Shown: positions 13,847 to 20,213 of the stretch, one piece after another | Layout of the letters: every line of letters begins with the position of its first letter | Position numbering within the stretch: position 1 is the stretch's first letter | NCBI GenBank assembly: GCA_030605665.1 | Contig: JAUWHW010000008.1 | Location: forward strand, 1 to 20,213 | From: Dehalococcoidia bacterium | GTDB lineage: Bacteria > Chloroflexota > Dehalococcoidia > GIF9 > AB-539-J10 | Direction: 5' to 3' | DNA: 20,213 bases | The notes under the pieces: model-generated | The model's input: only the letters and a program-made list of their open reading frames with translations | Database searches by the model: none | Told to the model about the DNA's origin: nothing | Position numbers and translations under genes: made by a program

Positions 13847-15538
13847 CTAGTGAGGTTGACTTGGAGCAAAGTCAAGAAGATTAAGGCCTAGCACTTCCTC
13901 TCCACTCCAGAAACTTTTCTCCACTTTATACACGATATCTATACAAGAAGGGATTTCATGGGGTGCTTTTTGTGAATTGAACCTCATGGCTCTCCAGGTT
14001 ATATCTTCTTGTTTAAGTTTTAGTTCTAGATGCTGGCTATGGTTACCCAAGTTGTGGAGGTCAACAACCTCGACCTGGCGAGTGAGGAAAGTAGGCTGTG
14101 GATTCTTTTGCCCGAAGGGTTGCAGTTGCTGAATCAGGCTGAAAGTGGTGGCAGCGAAAGCGGATAAAGGTACCTCAGCATCGATGACTAATTTGGGGCG
14201 CAAATCTAAATGAGATAGTTGCTTTGCTGCTAAGCTCATAAGCTTTCCCTCCAGCTGGGGTAGATTTTGGCGTGCTGCAACGAAGCCAGCGGCTACGGGG
14301 TGGCCACCAAAAGTGATAAGCAAGTCACGGTATCTTTCTAATGCAGCAGCAATATTGAACTCGGGTATGCTTCGGATACTGCCTCGACATAGCTCAGCGC
14401 CAAAGTTTATGACAATAGCAGGCTTACGAAATTCATCTACCAGCTTGCCAGCAACAAGGCCAATAACCCCGAGAGGATAACTTTCGTCACCTTCTATAAG
14501 CAGAGGAAGATGCATCTTTGTAGCTAACTTTTCTTTTACTTTATTTAGTGTTTCATTGGTTAATCTTTGCCGTTCAGCATTCTTTTCTTCTAACTTCGCT
14601 GCTAAGTGATGGGCTTCTTCTAACGAATTTGTGGTGAGCAGGTGATAACTGATGGAGGCATCACCCATCCTACCAGCGGCATTGAGCCGAGGCCCTAAAG
14701 CCCAGGAGACACTTCCGCTATCAAGCTTGCCTGGCTCCAGCCTTGCCAGCTTGACTATCTCCTGGAGTCCGATGCGGGGAGTGTTATTAAGCACCTTCAG
14801 CCCTTCCTTTACCAGATAGCGATTTTCACCAACAATCGGGACCATATCAGTGACAGTGCCCAAAGTTACTAAGTCTAACAATCTCAGGAGAGATTTCTCC
14901 CTGCTATCTTTGTGAAATAATGCTTGCAAAAGTTTGAAGGCCACACCTACTCCTGCTAACTCGTGGAAGGGATATCTAGAATCCTTTCGCTTGGGGTCAA
15001 TTACAGCTATGGCTTGAGGCAACATTTCTAGCGGGATGTGGTGGTCAGTAATAATCATATCTATCCCTATTTCTCGGGCTTGTTTTGCTTCTGTGAGGTT
15101 GGTGATGCCGCAATCAACAGTAATGATTAGCTCGACCCCCTGGTTATGGAGTTTTTCTATAGCCAGCGATTTTAGCCCATGTCCCTCCTGAAGACGATCA
15201 GGGATATAGAGAGCGACTTTGCCACCGAGCCATGATAGTCCCTCCACAAGAGTAGCTGTGGCTGTGATGCCATCAACATCAAAGTCACCGTAGATGGCAA
15301 TCTTTTCCCCTGAAATTAAAGCTTTGTAGATTCTGCCCACAGCTTGTGACATGTCAGGGAGCAGAAAAGGATTGCCTGCAAGGCGGTGATCAGCAGCTAG
15401 AAATGACTCGATCTCACCTATCTTGACACCACGATTGTAAAGGAGTTGGGCAATTACAACAGGAAGGTTGGCAGCGTCCAAATACTCGGTGGGGGCTGGA
15501 GGTAAAACTTTCCAGTGAGCTTGATAATCCGATTTCAT
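13847..15538 (-). CDS. recJ: Single-stranded-DNA-specific exonuclease RecJ
   Basis: 563 residues. The DHH phosphoesterase core is complete: DFDVDGITA (85-93, motif I), VDCG (141-144), TDHH (164-167), the DP at 181-182, HELAGVGVAFKL and the LGPRLNAAGRM motif. The DHHA1 part has the conserved GGHPVAAGF. A C-terminal OB-like domain (residues about 455-563) completes the bacterial RecJ layout, close to the usual 560-580 residues. RecJ degrades single-stranded DNA 5'-3' with Mn/Mg in RecF-pathway recombination and repair. The ATG at 15538 has only a weak AGG upstream. It ends with TAG and may be transcribed from its own promoter or from hisA-hisI, 313 bases upstream. Confidence 0.95.
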   Translation of the reverse strand: MKSDYQAHWKVLPPAPTEYLDAANLPVVIAQLLYNRGVKIGEIESFLAADHRLAGNPFLLPDMSQAVGRIYKALISGEKIAIYGDFDVDGITATATLVEGLSWLGGKVALYIPDRLQEGHGLKSLAIEKLHNQGVELIITVDCGITNLTEAKQAREIGIDMIITDHHIPLEMLPQAIAVIDPKRKDSRYPFHELAGVGVAFKLLQALFHKDSREKSLLRLLDLVTLGTVTDMVPIVGENRYLVKEGLKVLNNTPRIGLQEIVKLARLEPGKLDSGSVSWALGPRLNAAGRMGDASISYHLLTTNSLEEAHHLAAKLEEKNAERQRLTNETLNKVKEKLATKMHLPLLIEGDESYPLGVIGLVAGKLVDEFRKPAIVINFGAELCRGSIRSIPEFNIAAALERYRDLLITFGGHPVAAGFVAARQNLPQLEGKLMSLAAKQLSHLDLRPKLVIDAEVPLSAFAATTFSLIQQLQPFGQKNPQPTFLTRQVEVVDLHNLGNHSQHLELKLKQEDITWRAMRFNSQKAPHEIPSCIDIVYKVEKSFWSGEEVLGLNLLDFAPSQPH

Positions 15539-15570
15539 GCTTTAGCCTAAGGATTTTAGCCAGAATTGCT

Positions 15571-15597
15571 AACTATAGCATAAAATAGCTATCAGTT
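15571..15597. promoter_or_regulatory. Inverted repeat upstream of recJ
   Basis: AACTATAGC (15571-15579) and GCTATCAGTT (15588-15597) form an imperfect inverted repeat around an AT-rich centre. On the minus strand TATAGT inside it could be a -10 for recJ. It could be an operator or a hairpin. Confidence 0.3.
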
Positions 15598-15641
15598 GTA
15601 CTCGTTCATACGATTGGTGACACATTACCACCTCCCTGCCT

Positions 15642-15791
15642 TGTCATTACGAGGGTAATCCGAGCAAGCTCGGAATAGGCTCCGTAATCTCCGAGCCGCC
15701 ACCCACCATAGCTCGGTCGGGGACAAGCCCCGACCCTACGAGATGTAACTGTAGTGGCGGGGTTCATCCCCGCCTTACTCTCGCAATGGCA
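15642..15791. repeat. 150-base palindromic element with two GC-rich hairpins
   Basis: The ends TGTCATTACGAG and CTCGCAATGGCA are inverted copies (10 of 12). Inside are the hairpins GTCGGGG/CCCCGAC (15716-15734) and GGCGGGG/CCCCGCC (15757-15774). A near-copy of the second (AA.TGTAGTGGCGGGGTT) occurs at 17201 in another element of the family. Confidence 0.8.
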
Positions 15792-15851
15792 TAAAAGGCT
15801 GTCTGAGGTGTCCACCACCTATCTGAACTAGATCAGCAGTTACAGCTATCA

Positions 15852-16184
15852 TTAAGCGGTATCCTGGCTTTCCAGCTGCTGGAAGAAGCAAGTTCTGTTG
15901 CCAGTGTGACACACTGGACCAGTAGGCTCAGCTTGAATGAGAAGCGTATCACTATCACAATCCTTGATAATGGACTTCACCTTGAGAAAATTACCTGAAG
16001 TAGCTCCCTTATGCCATAACTCCTGCCGGCTGCGGCTATAGAACCAGACATCCCCACTGGACAATGTTAGCCTTAGCGATTCCTTGTTCATATAGCCCAG
16101 CATAAGAACTTCGCCATTTCTGGCATCCTGAATAATGGCTGGAATCAAGCCTTTATCATCAAAGTTCAACATCTCATTTTCCAT
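15852..16184 (-). CDS. hisI: Phosphoribosyl-AMP cyclohydrolase
   Basis: 110 residues, the single-domain form without the HisE pyrophosphohydrolase. It opens the adenine ring of phosphoribosyl-AMP, the third step of histidine synthesis, in the cytosol. The family motifs are clear: [27 protein letters not shown] (48-65), DCDSD (75-79) with the metal-binding aspartates, and CHTGNRTCF with zinc cysteines C92 and C99. The first ATG (16184) follows GAGGAG with no spacing, while a second ATG (16172, MLNFDD) lies 12 bases after it, so the exact start is open. It is downstream of hisA in the same direction, with a repeat element filling the gap; hisF is not next to them. Confidence 0.93.
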   Translation of the reverse strand: MENEMLNFDDKGLIPAIIQDARNGEVLMLGYMNKESLRLTLSSGDVWFYSRSRQELWHKGATSGNFLKVKSIIKDCDSDTLLIQAEPTGPVCHTGNRTCFFQQLESQDTA

Positions 16185-16194
16185 CTCCTCTTTT

Positions 16195-16349
16195 TGTCAT
16201 TGCGCGCCCCTTCGCCTTGTGTCATTCCGAGCGAAGCGAGGAATCTCGTGGTGCTCAGGGCAGGCTCCAGCGCGGCAATCCCTCAGAGATTGCTTCGTCG
16301 CTGACCCTTTCGCTTCGCTCAGGGCTTTGGCTCACTCCTCGCAATGACG
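16195..16349. repeat. 155-base palindromic element between hisA and hisI
   Basis: The ends TGTCATTGCG and CGCAATGACG are inverted copies (9 of 10). An inner 49-base part (16220-16268) matches the repeat inside the helicase gene. The element's right end supplies the hisA stop and the last five codons (RHCEE). Confidence 0.82.
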
Positions 16350-17057
16350 TACAGAGGCTATAGCTTCCTTTAAATTAATATCCCCAGTATAAAGAGCTTT
16401 GCCTATAATAGCTCCTTCTACTCCTAATTCTTTAAGCTTTTGTAAATGCTCTACTTTGGAAATGCCACCAGAAGCAATGATAGGCACGTTCACCGCAGCA
16501 ATTAATCTTTCCACAGCATCAAAATTAGGCTCAGTGAGAGTGCCATCCCTTTTTATGTCAGTATAGACAAAACGCCTTGCTCCAAGTTCCACCATCTCTC
16601 GACTTAATTGTAAAGCATCAACAGCCGTATCCTTTTGCCAGCCGTGAATAGCTATCTTACCATCACGGGCATCGAGACCAACTACTATAGCCTCACCAAA
16701 TCGCTGACATAGCCTTGCCACTAATTCTGGTTTCTCGATAGCCACTGTACCCAGGATTATACGGCTTATCCCCTTTCGCAACAATTTTTCCGCTATATCC
16801 TCCCGTCTAATGCCACCACCTAATTCTACTAGTAAACTGCTCGTCCTTAATATCTCCTCAACTGCTGCCATATTTTTCGACTCGCCTGTGGCTGCCCCAT
16901 CCAGGTCAACCACATGAAGCCATCTGGCGCCTTGAGACTTCCACCTCAAAGCTACCGCCGCTGGATTCTCATCAAAAACAGTTTGTTGGCTGTAATCGCC
17001 CTGATACAGTCTCACACACTTACCCTCTTTGATGTCAATAGCTGGTATTATCTCCAT
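16332..17057 (-). CDS. hisA: ProFAR isomerase (HisA)
   Basis: 241 residues forming a TIM barrel. HisA performs the Amadori rearrangement of ProFAR to PRFAR in histidine synthesis. Visible are MEIIPAIDIKEGKCVRLYQG with the catalytic D8, the phosphate-binding ELGGGIR (78-84), VVGLDARDGKIAIHGW with the second acid D129, YTDIKRDGT (165-173), IIASGGIS (193-200) and GAIIGKALYTG (215-225). The frame is open upstream to 17099, but the family starts at MEIIPAID, so the ATG at 17057 (AGGCGG seven bases before) is used. The last residues RHCEE and the stop are encoded by the neighbouring repeat. A promoter with TATAAT stands about 48 bases upstream. Confidence 0.94.
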   Translation of the reverse strand: MEIIPAIDIKEGKCVRLYQGDYSQQTVFDENPAAVALRWKSQGARWLHVVDLDGAATGESKNMAAVEEILRTSSLLVELGGGIRREDIAEKLLRKGISRIILGTVAIEKPELVARLCQRFGEAIVVGLDARDGKIAIHGWQKDTAVDALQLSREMVELGARRFVYTDIKRDGTLTEPNFDAVERLIAAVNVPIIASGGISKVEHLQKLKELGVEGAIIGKALYTGDINLKEAIASVRHCEE

Positions 17058-17104
17058 ATTAGACCGCCTTGAATTGAACAAGATGCCTTGGGTTGTCACA
17101 TTAG

Positions 17105-17134
17105 ATTATAGCTGAACAAATCCCCCCTTGTCAT
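17105..17134 (-). promoter_or_regulatory. hisA: hisA promoter with a -35 taken from a repeat end
   Basis: On the minus strand ATGACA (17134-17129), an 18-base spacer and a perfect TATAAT (17110-17105). ATGACA is the outward-facing end of the TGTCAT element that starts at 17129. Transcription would start near 17098. Confidence 0.55.
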
Positions 17135-17323
17135 CGCGAGTGGCCTTTCGTCTTGTCATTGCGAGGCACGCCAGTGCCGAAGCAATCTCACAGCCAAGCT
17201 AATTGTAGTGGCGGGGTTTATCCCCGCCTCGGTCAGAGACGAGCCCCGACTCTATAGGGCTATCAGATTCTTCGGTCGCGGAGTTTACACTGAGCGAATC
17301 TGAAGTGCTCCCTCAGAATGACA
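17129..17323. repeat. 195-base composite palindromic element
   Basis: The ends TGTCATCGCGAG (17129) and CTCAGAATGACA (17312-17323) are inverted family ends. A second end (TTGTCATTGCGAGG) lies inside near 17154, so one element seems inserted in another. It contains the hairpin GGCGGGG-TTTA-TCCCCGCC (17210-17228), also found near 15756. No gene was seen between 17058 and 17419. Confidence 0.78.
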
Positions 17324-17419
17324 GAGGCAAAAGGGTCGAGGCTTCAGCTCAGCACAATCACAAGAGAATAGGCGCGCGTCTAATCATATGAACCAGTACA
17401 ACCCCCTTGACCAGAGCAG

Positions 17420-17629
17420 CTACCCTGACCGAAAGTTATTCTGCCTCAAGAAGCTGTCCACATCTTCCCACTTGAACCTGCGGTCGCCTCTTGTCCCCAG
17501 ACGATAAGCATGGAGGAACTCTCTGTTGGCCCACTGCCTCACTGTGTTGGGATGAACATGCAAAAGATGAGCTACCTCGGTGGTAGTTAGCATCCTTGAG
17601 TTTGTCGGCTTTCTTGCTATCGCTTCCAT
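17420..17629 (-). CDS. Excisionase/MerR-like helix-turn-helix protein
   Basis: 69 residues. Residues 13-62 match the single-domain excisionase-type winged helix: MLTTTEVAHLLHVHPNTVRQ (13-32), then WANREFLHAYRLGTRGDRRF with KWEDVDSFL. The TTxEVAxLLxVxxxTVRxW pattern and the DRRFxxxDVxxFL end are diagnostic. Such proteins bind DNA as small recombination directionality factors or transcription regulators. No integrase is next to it, so a regulatory role is as likely; the divergent surface-protein gene is the nearest possible target. The ATG at 17629 has a close GGTAGG; an alternative start is 17593. It ends with TAG. Confidence 0.85.
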   Translation of the reverse strand: MEAIARKPTNSRMLTTTEVAHLLHVHPNTVRQWANREFLHAYRLGTRGDRRFKWEDVDSFLRQNNFRSG

Positions 17630-17777
17630 CCTACCCAGACCTTCTCTATCTTTCTTGACAGAACTTCTTTTAACCTAACACTACCTCTATTTCCTTGTCT
17701 ATCACCCAAAAGTCCTATATCCGGGAAAAAACAGTACTCTGGTCCTACAATTTTGCAGTAAAGTGAAGACGGGGCTA

Positions 17778-17805
17778 TTGACAAAAGCCTAGGGACTGGT
17801 ACAAT
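17778..17805 (+). promoter_or_regulatory. Strong promoter for the leader of the surface-protein gene
   Basis: Perfect TTGACA (17778-17783), a 16-base spacer and TACAAT (17800-17805) with an extended TG motif at 17797-17798. Transcription is expected near 17812. Confidence 0.7.
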
Positions 17806-17870
17806 AGTAGCAGGACTAAAATAAGGCGATAATTACTTAGAAAAGGAGCGATGAAGCGTAACCCATAATT

Positions 17871-17905
17871 GGTCGCTTGGGTTGTGCTGAGCTAGTAGCG
17901 AAACC
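17871..17905 (+). promoter_or_regulatory. Candidate antiterminator helix in the leader
   Basis: GGTCGCT (17871-17877) pairs with AGCGA-(AA)-CC (17897-17905), seven pairs with a two-base bulge. This uses the first bases of the terminator stem, so the two folds exclude each other. Further alternative pairs are AAGCG/CGCTT and AACCC/GGGTT (17854-17883). Confidence 0.4.
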
Positions 17906-17926
17906 GACCTTAGGGTTGGTTTTTTT
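17902..17926 (+). terminator. Intrinsic terminator in the surface-protein leader
   Basis: AACCGACC (17902-17909) pairs with GGTTGGTT (17914-17921) in eight consecutive pairs (one G-T) around a TTAG loop, and runs into seven T (17920-17926). It lies about 90-115 bases after the predicted transcription start and about 105 before the gene, as in attenuators and riboswitches. It could also end a free-standing small RNA. Confidence 0.75.
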
Positions 17927-18032
17927 ATTTGTTTATGATTGGCGAGGAAACCGCAAAAGAGACGAGGCGAAGATGTGAATGCAATTATCGTTTTGGGAGA
18001 AGGGCCGAAACATGAAAACGCAAGGAGAGAAA

Positions 18033-20213
18033 ATGAAAACGACGAAAAGTATGGCCGTAGGAGGGCTCCTAGCAAGCTTTGTGTTGATAGCAAGTCTGTT
18101 AGTCAGCCTGATGCTGCCTGCCGCTAGCCTGCCGGTGGGGGCAGTATCAATTGGTAGCCATAACATAACTTTTGTTAGTCATACCTATAATTCGACTACA
18201 GACATATCAACGTGGACATATAACGTAACCTCTGGTTCTAGCCCTTCATTGAGTCACTGGGTCATATCATGGTGTGGGGGGAACAGTACTATCGTGGATG
18301 CCTCCGAAGACTGTGAATATGGAACAGATCCAAAGACAGGGATAACAGGAATAAAATTCGAGGATGGGTATGACGATGGGGAAAAGAGAACAGTTTGGTT
18401 TAAATTACAGGGTGATTATCCCGAAGGTCTTGTTAAGGTTGGCACAAAAGCTGGTCAAAACGTGCATTATGGCTGGATAACAGGGCCGCTGCTGTGCAAC
18501 ACCATCACCGCCCACAAGTTCAACGACCTGAATGGCGATGGCGACCAAGACGGAGGCGAACCAGACCTCAGCGGCTGGACCATGACCCTTTACTCCGGCT
18601 CCGACTGCGACCCCAACAATGAACTAGCGTCTGGTCAAACCAACGAAGAGGGCAAGGTGGTCTTTAGCGGCCTGACTCCGGGCGATTACTCCATCGCCGA
18701 GACGCTGAAGGATGGCTGGACTAACACCACTGACATCTGCCAGAACGTCACCTTGTCCCAGGGAGGCTCCGAGACTCTCAACTTCGGCAATAACGAATGT
18801 CAGGGTGAGATTGAGATAAAGAAGTGGGATGATTCCAGTCCACCTGAGCTCCTTGGTGGTGCCAGCTTCAACATCAGTCCCAACCCCTATGATGGCGCTA
18901 CGCTCACCATTAAGGATGGCGATCCCGATGATAAAGATGTCACTGCTGGCGTCATCAGGCTGGAGAACGTATCCTGTGGCAACTACACCATCACCGAAGA
19001 CAAGGCTCCTCCAGGTTATATCAAAGCCACCGGCTCAAAGAATGTTACGGTGACCCACAACGAAACCGAGGAGGTCAGCTTCAACAACACCCCCTGTAAG
19101 GGAGAAATAGAGATAGAGAAGCTGGACGATCAGGGCCAGCGTATCGACCTTGAAGGTGCCTGCTTCAACATCACCCCCAACCCCAAGTATAGAGGAACAG
19201 GCGACAGCCTGGTGGTGGTGGATAATGGTGCTAACGATGATGACTCGAATGATGGTGTGCTGCTGGTTAAATTTTGCAAGCTAGGGATATACACGGTATC
19301 AGAGACGGGACCCCCGCCTGGCTATGAGCCAGCGGCAGATCAGACGGTGGAGATATTAAAGAACACTACGGTGACGGTGACCTTTGAGAATACCGAAGTG
19401 TCCCCTGGTCTTGAGGTCACCAAGGTAGCCGATACCGAAATATCTAAGGTAGGCGATACCATCAGCTATAACATCACCGTGAAGAACACCGGTGATGTTA
19501 CCCTCAACAAGAAAAGCATTATTGATACTGTGCTAGGTGACATCAGCTATGCTTTTGCCGCCACGCTGGCATCGGGGGCTTCTGAGAGCCATGACTTCGA
19601 CTATACCGTGCCTGATGATGCTGACGACCCACTGGAGAACACGGTAACCGCCAGCTATGAGGACTTAAGCGGCCATGCGGTTAGTGATACAGCTACAGAT
19701 ACGGTAGACCTGGTGCACCCCAGCATCGAGGTCAGCAAGAGTGCTAACCCCACCACTGGTGCAGTGGGGGAGACCATTACCTATAACATCACGGTGGAGA
19801 ACACTGGAGATGTGGACCTCATACTAAACAGTGTTGAAGATACCCTGCTGACTGTGACAGGATTCAATTCTACTCTGGTGGCAGGAGCTTCTGAGAGCCA
19901 TGATTTCACCCGCGACATCCAGTCTGGTGACACTGACCCGCTGGTAAACACGGTAACGTTCCATTACCACCCTGATGGTCTGACCAATGACATCACCGAT
20001 AGTGATGATGCTTCGGTAGACCTGGTGCAACCTGGTTTTGAGGTGAGCAAGGAAGCGGATACCGAGATATCCAAGGTAGGCGATAGCATCAGCTATAACA
20101 TCACCGTGAAGAACACCGGAGATGTTGACCTCACCAAGACCAGCATTATCGACACTCTGCTGGACAACATCAGCTCCTATTTTGCCAACACGCTGGCGTC
20201 AGGAGCCTCTGAA
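18033..20213 (+). CDS. Large secreted modular surface protein (SdrD_B, SpaA-like and DUF11-type repeats), 3' end outside
   Basis: 727 codons are open to the window end. The ATG at 18033 has AAGGAGA at good spacing. A signal peptide is clear: MKTTKSMAVGGLLASFVLIA followed by SLLVSLMLPAAS. Residues 40-154 are an N-terminal domain (ITGIKFEDGYDDGEKRTVWF, AGQNVHYGWITGP) often seen in such proteins. Residues 155-256 are an SdrD_B/CNA-B module (KFNDLNGDGDQDGGEPDLSG). Two prealbumin-like SpaA modules begin at 258 and 357 (GEIEIKK and GEIEIEK, each ending in APPGY or PPPGY). DUF11-type repeats begin near 458, 563 and 667. Asn-X-Ser/Thr sites are frequent (NITV, NTT, NVT), so glycosylation is possible. 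No E-box or sortase motif can be judged because the end is missing. The role is likely cell-surface structure or adhesion. Confidence 0.9.
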   Translation, partial: MKTTKSMAVGGLLASFVLIASLLVSLMLPAASLPVGAVSIGSHNITFVSHTYNSTTDISTWTYNVTSGSSPSLSHWVISWCGGNSTIVDASEDCEYGTDPKTGITGIKFEDGYDDGEKRTVWFKLQGDYPEGLVKVGTKAGQNVHYGWITGPLLCNTITAHKFNDLNGDGDQDGGEPDLSGWTMTLYSGSDCDPNNELASGQTNEEGKVVFSGLTPGDYSIAETLKDGWTNTTDICQNVTLSQGGSETLNFGNNECQGEIEIKKWDDSSPPELLGGASFNISPNPYDGATLTIKDGDPDDKDVTAGVIRLENVSCGNYTITEDKAPPGYIKATGSKNVTVTHNETEEVSFNNTPCKGEIEIEKLDDQGQRIDLEGACFNITPNPKYRGTGDSLVVVDNGANDDDSNDGVLLVKFCKLGIYTVSETGPPPGYEPAADQTVEILKNTTVTVTFENTEVSPGLEVTKVADTEISKVGDTISYNITVKNTGDVTLNKKSIIDTVLGDISYAFAATLASGASESHDFDYTVPDDADDPLENTVTASYEDLSGHAVSDTATDTVDLVHPSIEVSKSANPTTGAVGETITYNITVENTGDVDLILNSVEDTLLTVTGFNSTLVAGASESHDFTRDIQSGDTDPLVNTVTFHYHPDGLTNDITDSDDASVDLVQPGFEVSKEADTEISKVGDSISYNITVKNTGDVDLTKTSIIDTLLDNISSYFANTLASGASE

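Larger units (their letters stand above)
15539..15851. other. 313-base gap between hisI and recJ
   Basis: It holds a 150-base repeat element (15642-15791) and an inverted repeat close to recJ (15571-15597). A 70-codon minus-strand frame across it consists of repeat sequence and is not taken as a gene. Confidence 0.6.
17630..18032. other. 403-base divergent intergenic region with a regulatory leader
   Basis: It contains a strong promoter (17778-17805), a leader with competing hairpins and an intrinsic terminator (17902-17926), then about 105 bases to the surface-protein ATG with AAGGAGA at 18022-18028. The 17630-17777 part shows no clear signal. Confidence 0.6.

Noticed and set aside
15606..15818. 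70-codon minus-strand frame between recJ and hisI.
   Set aside because: It lies over the palindromic element at 15642-15791, is of low complexity, and has no ribosome binding site.
13781..17323. CRISPR array or tRNA genes in the repeat-rich intergenic regions.
   Set aside because: The repeats are palindromic, variable in size and unevenly spaced, with no constant spacers. No cloverleaf with a TTCGANTC arm was seen anywhere in the window.
2391..17629. Genome-wide recoding of UAG as an amino acid.
   Set aside because: TAG is the natural stop of the antitoxin gene (9779-9781), recJ (13849-13847) and the HTH gene (17422-17420), with no sensible extension, so UAG is an ordinary stop here. Only the helicase UAG remains a local question.
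17854..17883. H-type pseudoknot from AAGCG/CGCTT and AACCC/GGGTT.
   Set aside because: The loops would be one, nine and zero bases, and the geometry is not feasible for both stems at once. They are more likely alternative pairings.
17939..18127. 62-codon plus-strand frame starting with TTG upstream of the surface protein.
   Set aside because: It overlaps the well-supported signal peptide region in another frame and has no ribosome binding site. Its Arg/Glu richness reflects the purine-rich leader.

Overview
The window looks like bacterial chromosome. It carries lgt, which is found only in bacteria, and E. coli-like -35/-10 promoters. The mix of proteins (zinc-ribbon plus DUF503 plus MrfA-type helicase, SdrD_B/SpaA/DUF11 surface protein) and the many short repeats beginning TGTCATTCTGAG fit an uncultured Chloroflexota (Dehalococcoidia-like) genome. 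That placement is an inference from gene content and was not tested.

Layout. (a) 1-4808: a housekeeping segment. It has the 5' end of mtnA (minus strand), a divergent flavoprotein disulfide reductase, a small zinc-ribbon protein with a structured leader, a DUF503 protein, and a translationally coupled MrfA/Hrq1-type helicase. The helicase is split by one in-frame UAG and carries an in-frame repeat insertion. (b) 4809-10865: an accessory block bracketed by two direct copies (about 88% identical) of the helicase 3' end. It holds a transposase remnant, a 2H-phosphoesterase/metallophosphoesterase fusion, a very unusual J-domain/zinc-ribbon/membrane/BACON-like/transglutaminase-like protein, a VapBC-type toxin-antitoxin pair and gene debris. 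(c) 10975-13813: a GYD-domain protein, a decayed small membrane protein with two Trp-to-stop changes, a probably leaderless Fur/Zur-family regulator with a possible operator over its own -35, a polytopic membrane protein, and lgt. (d) 13847-17134 (minus strand): hisA, hisI and recJ, all read in one direction and separated by palindromic elements of one TGTCATT...GAG-ended family. These elements supply the last codons and stops of hisA and lgt, and a -35-like hexamer in front of hisA. (e) 17420-20213: a small excisionase-type HTH gene, divergent from a large secreted modular surface protein that runs off the window. The surface gene is preceded by a strong promoter and a leader ending in an intrinsic terminator with a competing antiterminator pairing.

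How the genes work together. hisA and hisI act in histidine synthesis, mtnA in methionine salvage, and lgt in lipoprotein maturation. recJ and the helicase belong to DNA repair. The two large fusion proteins in block (b) have no standard pathway and are the best candidates for something undescribed. The leader of the surface protein is the best candidate for a new cis-regulatory RNA.
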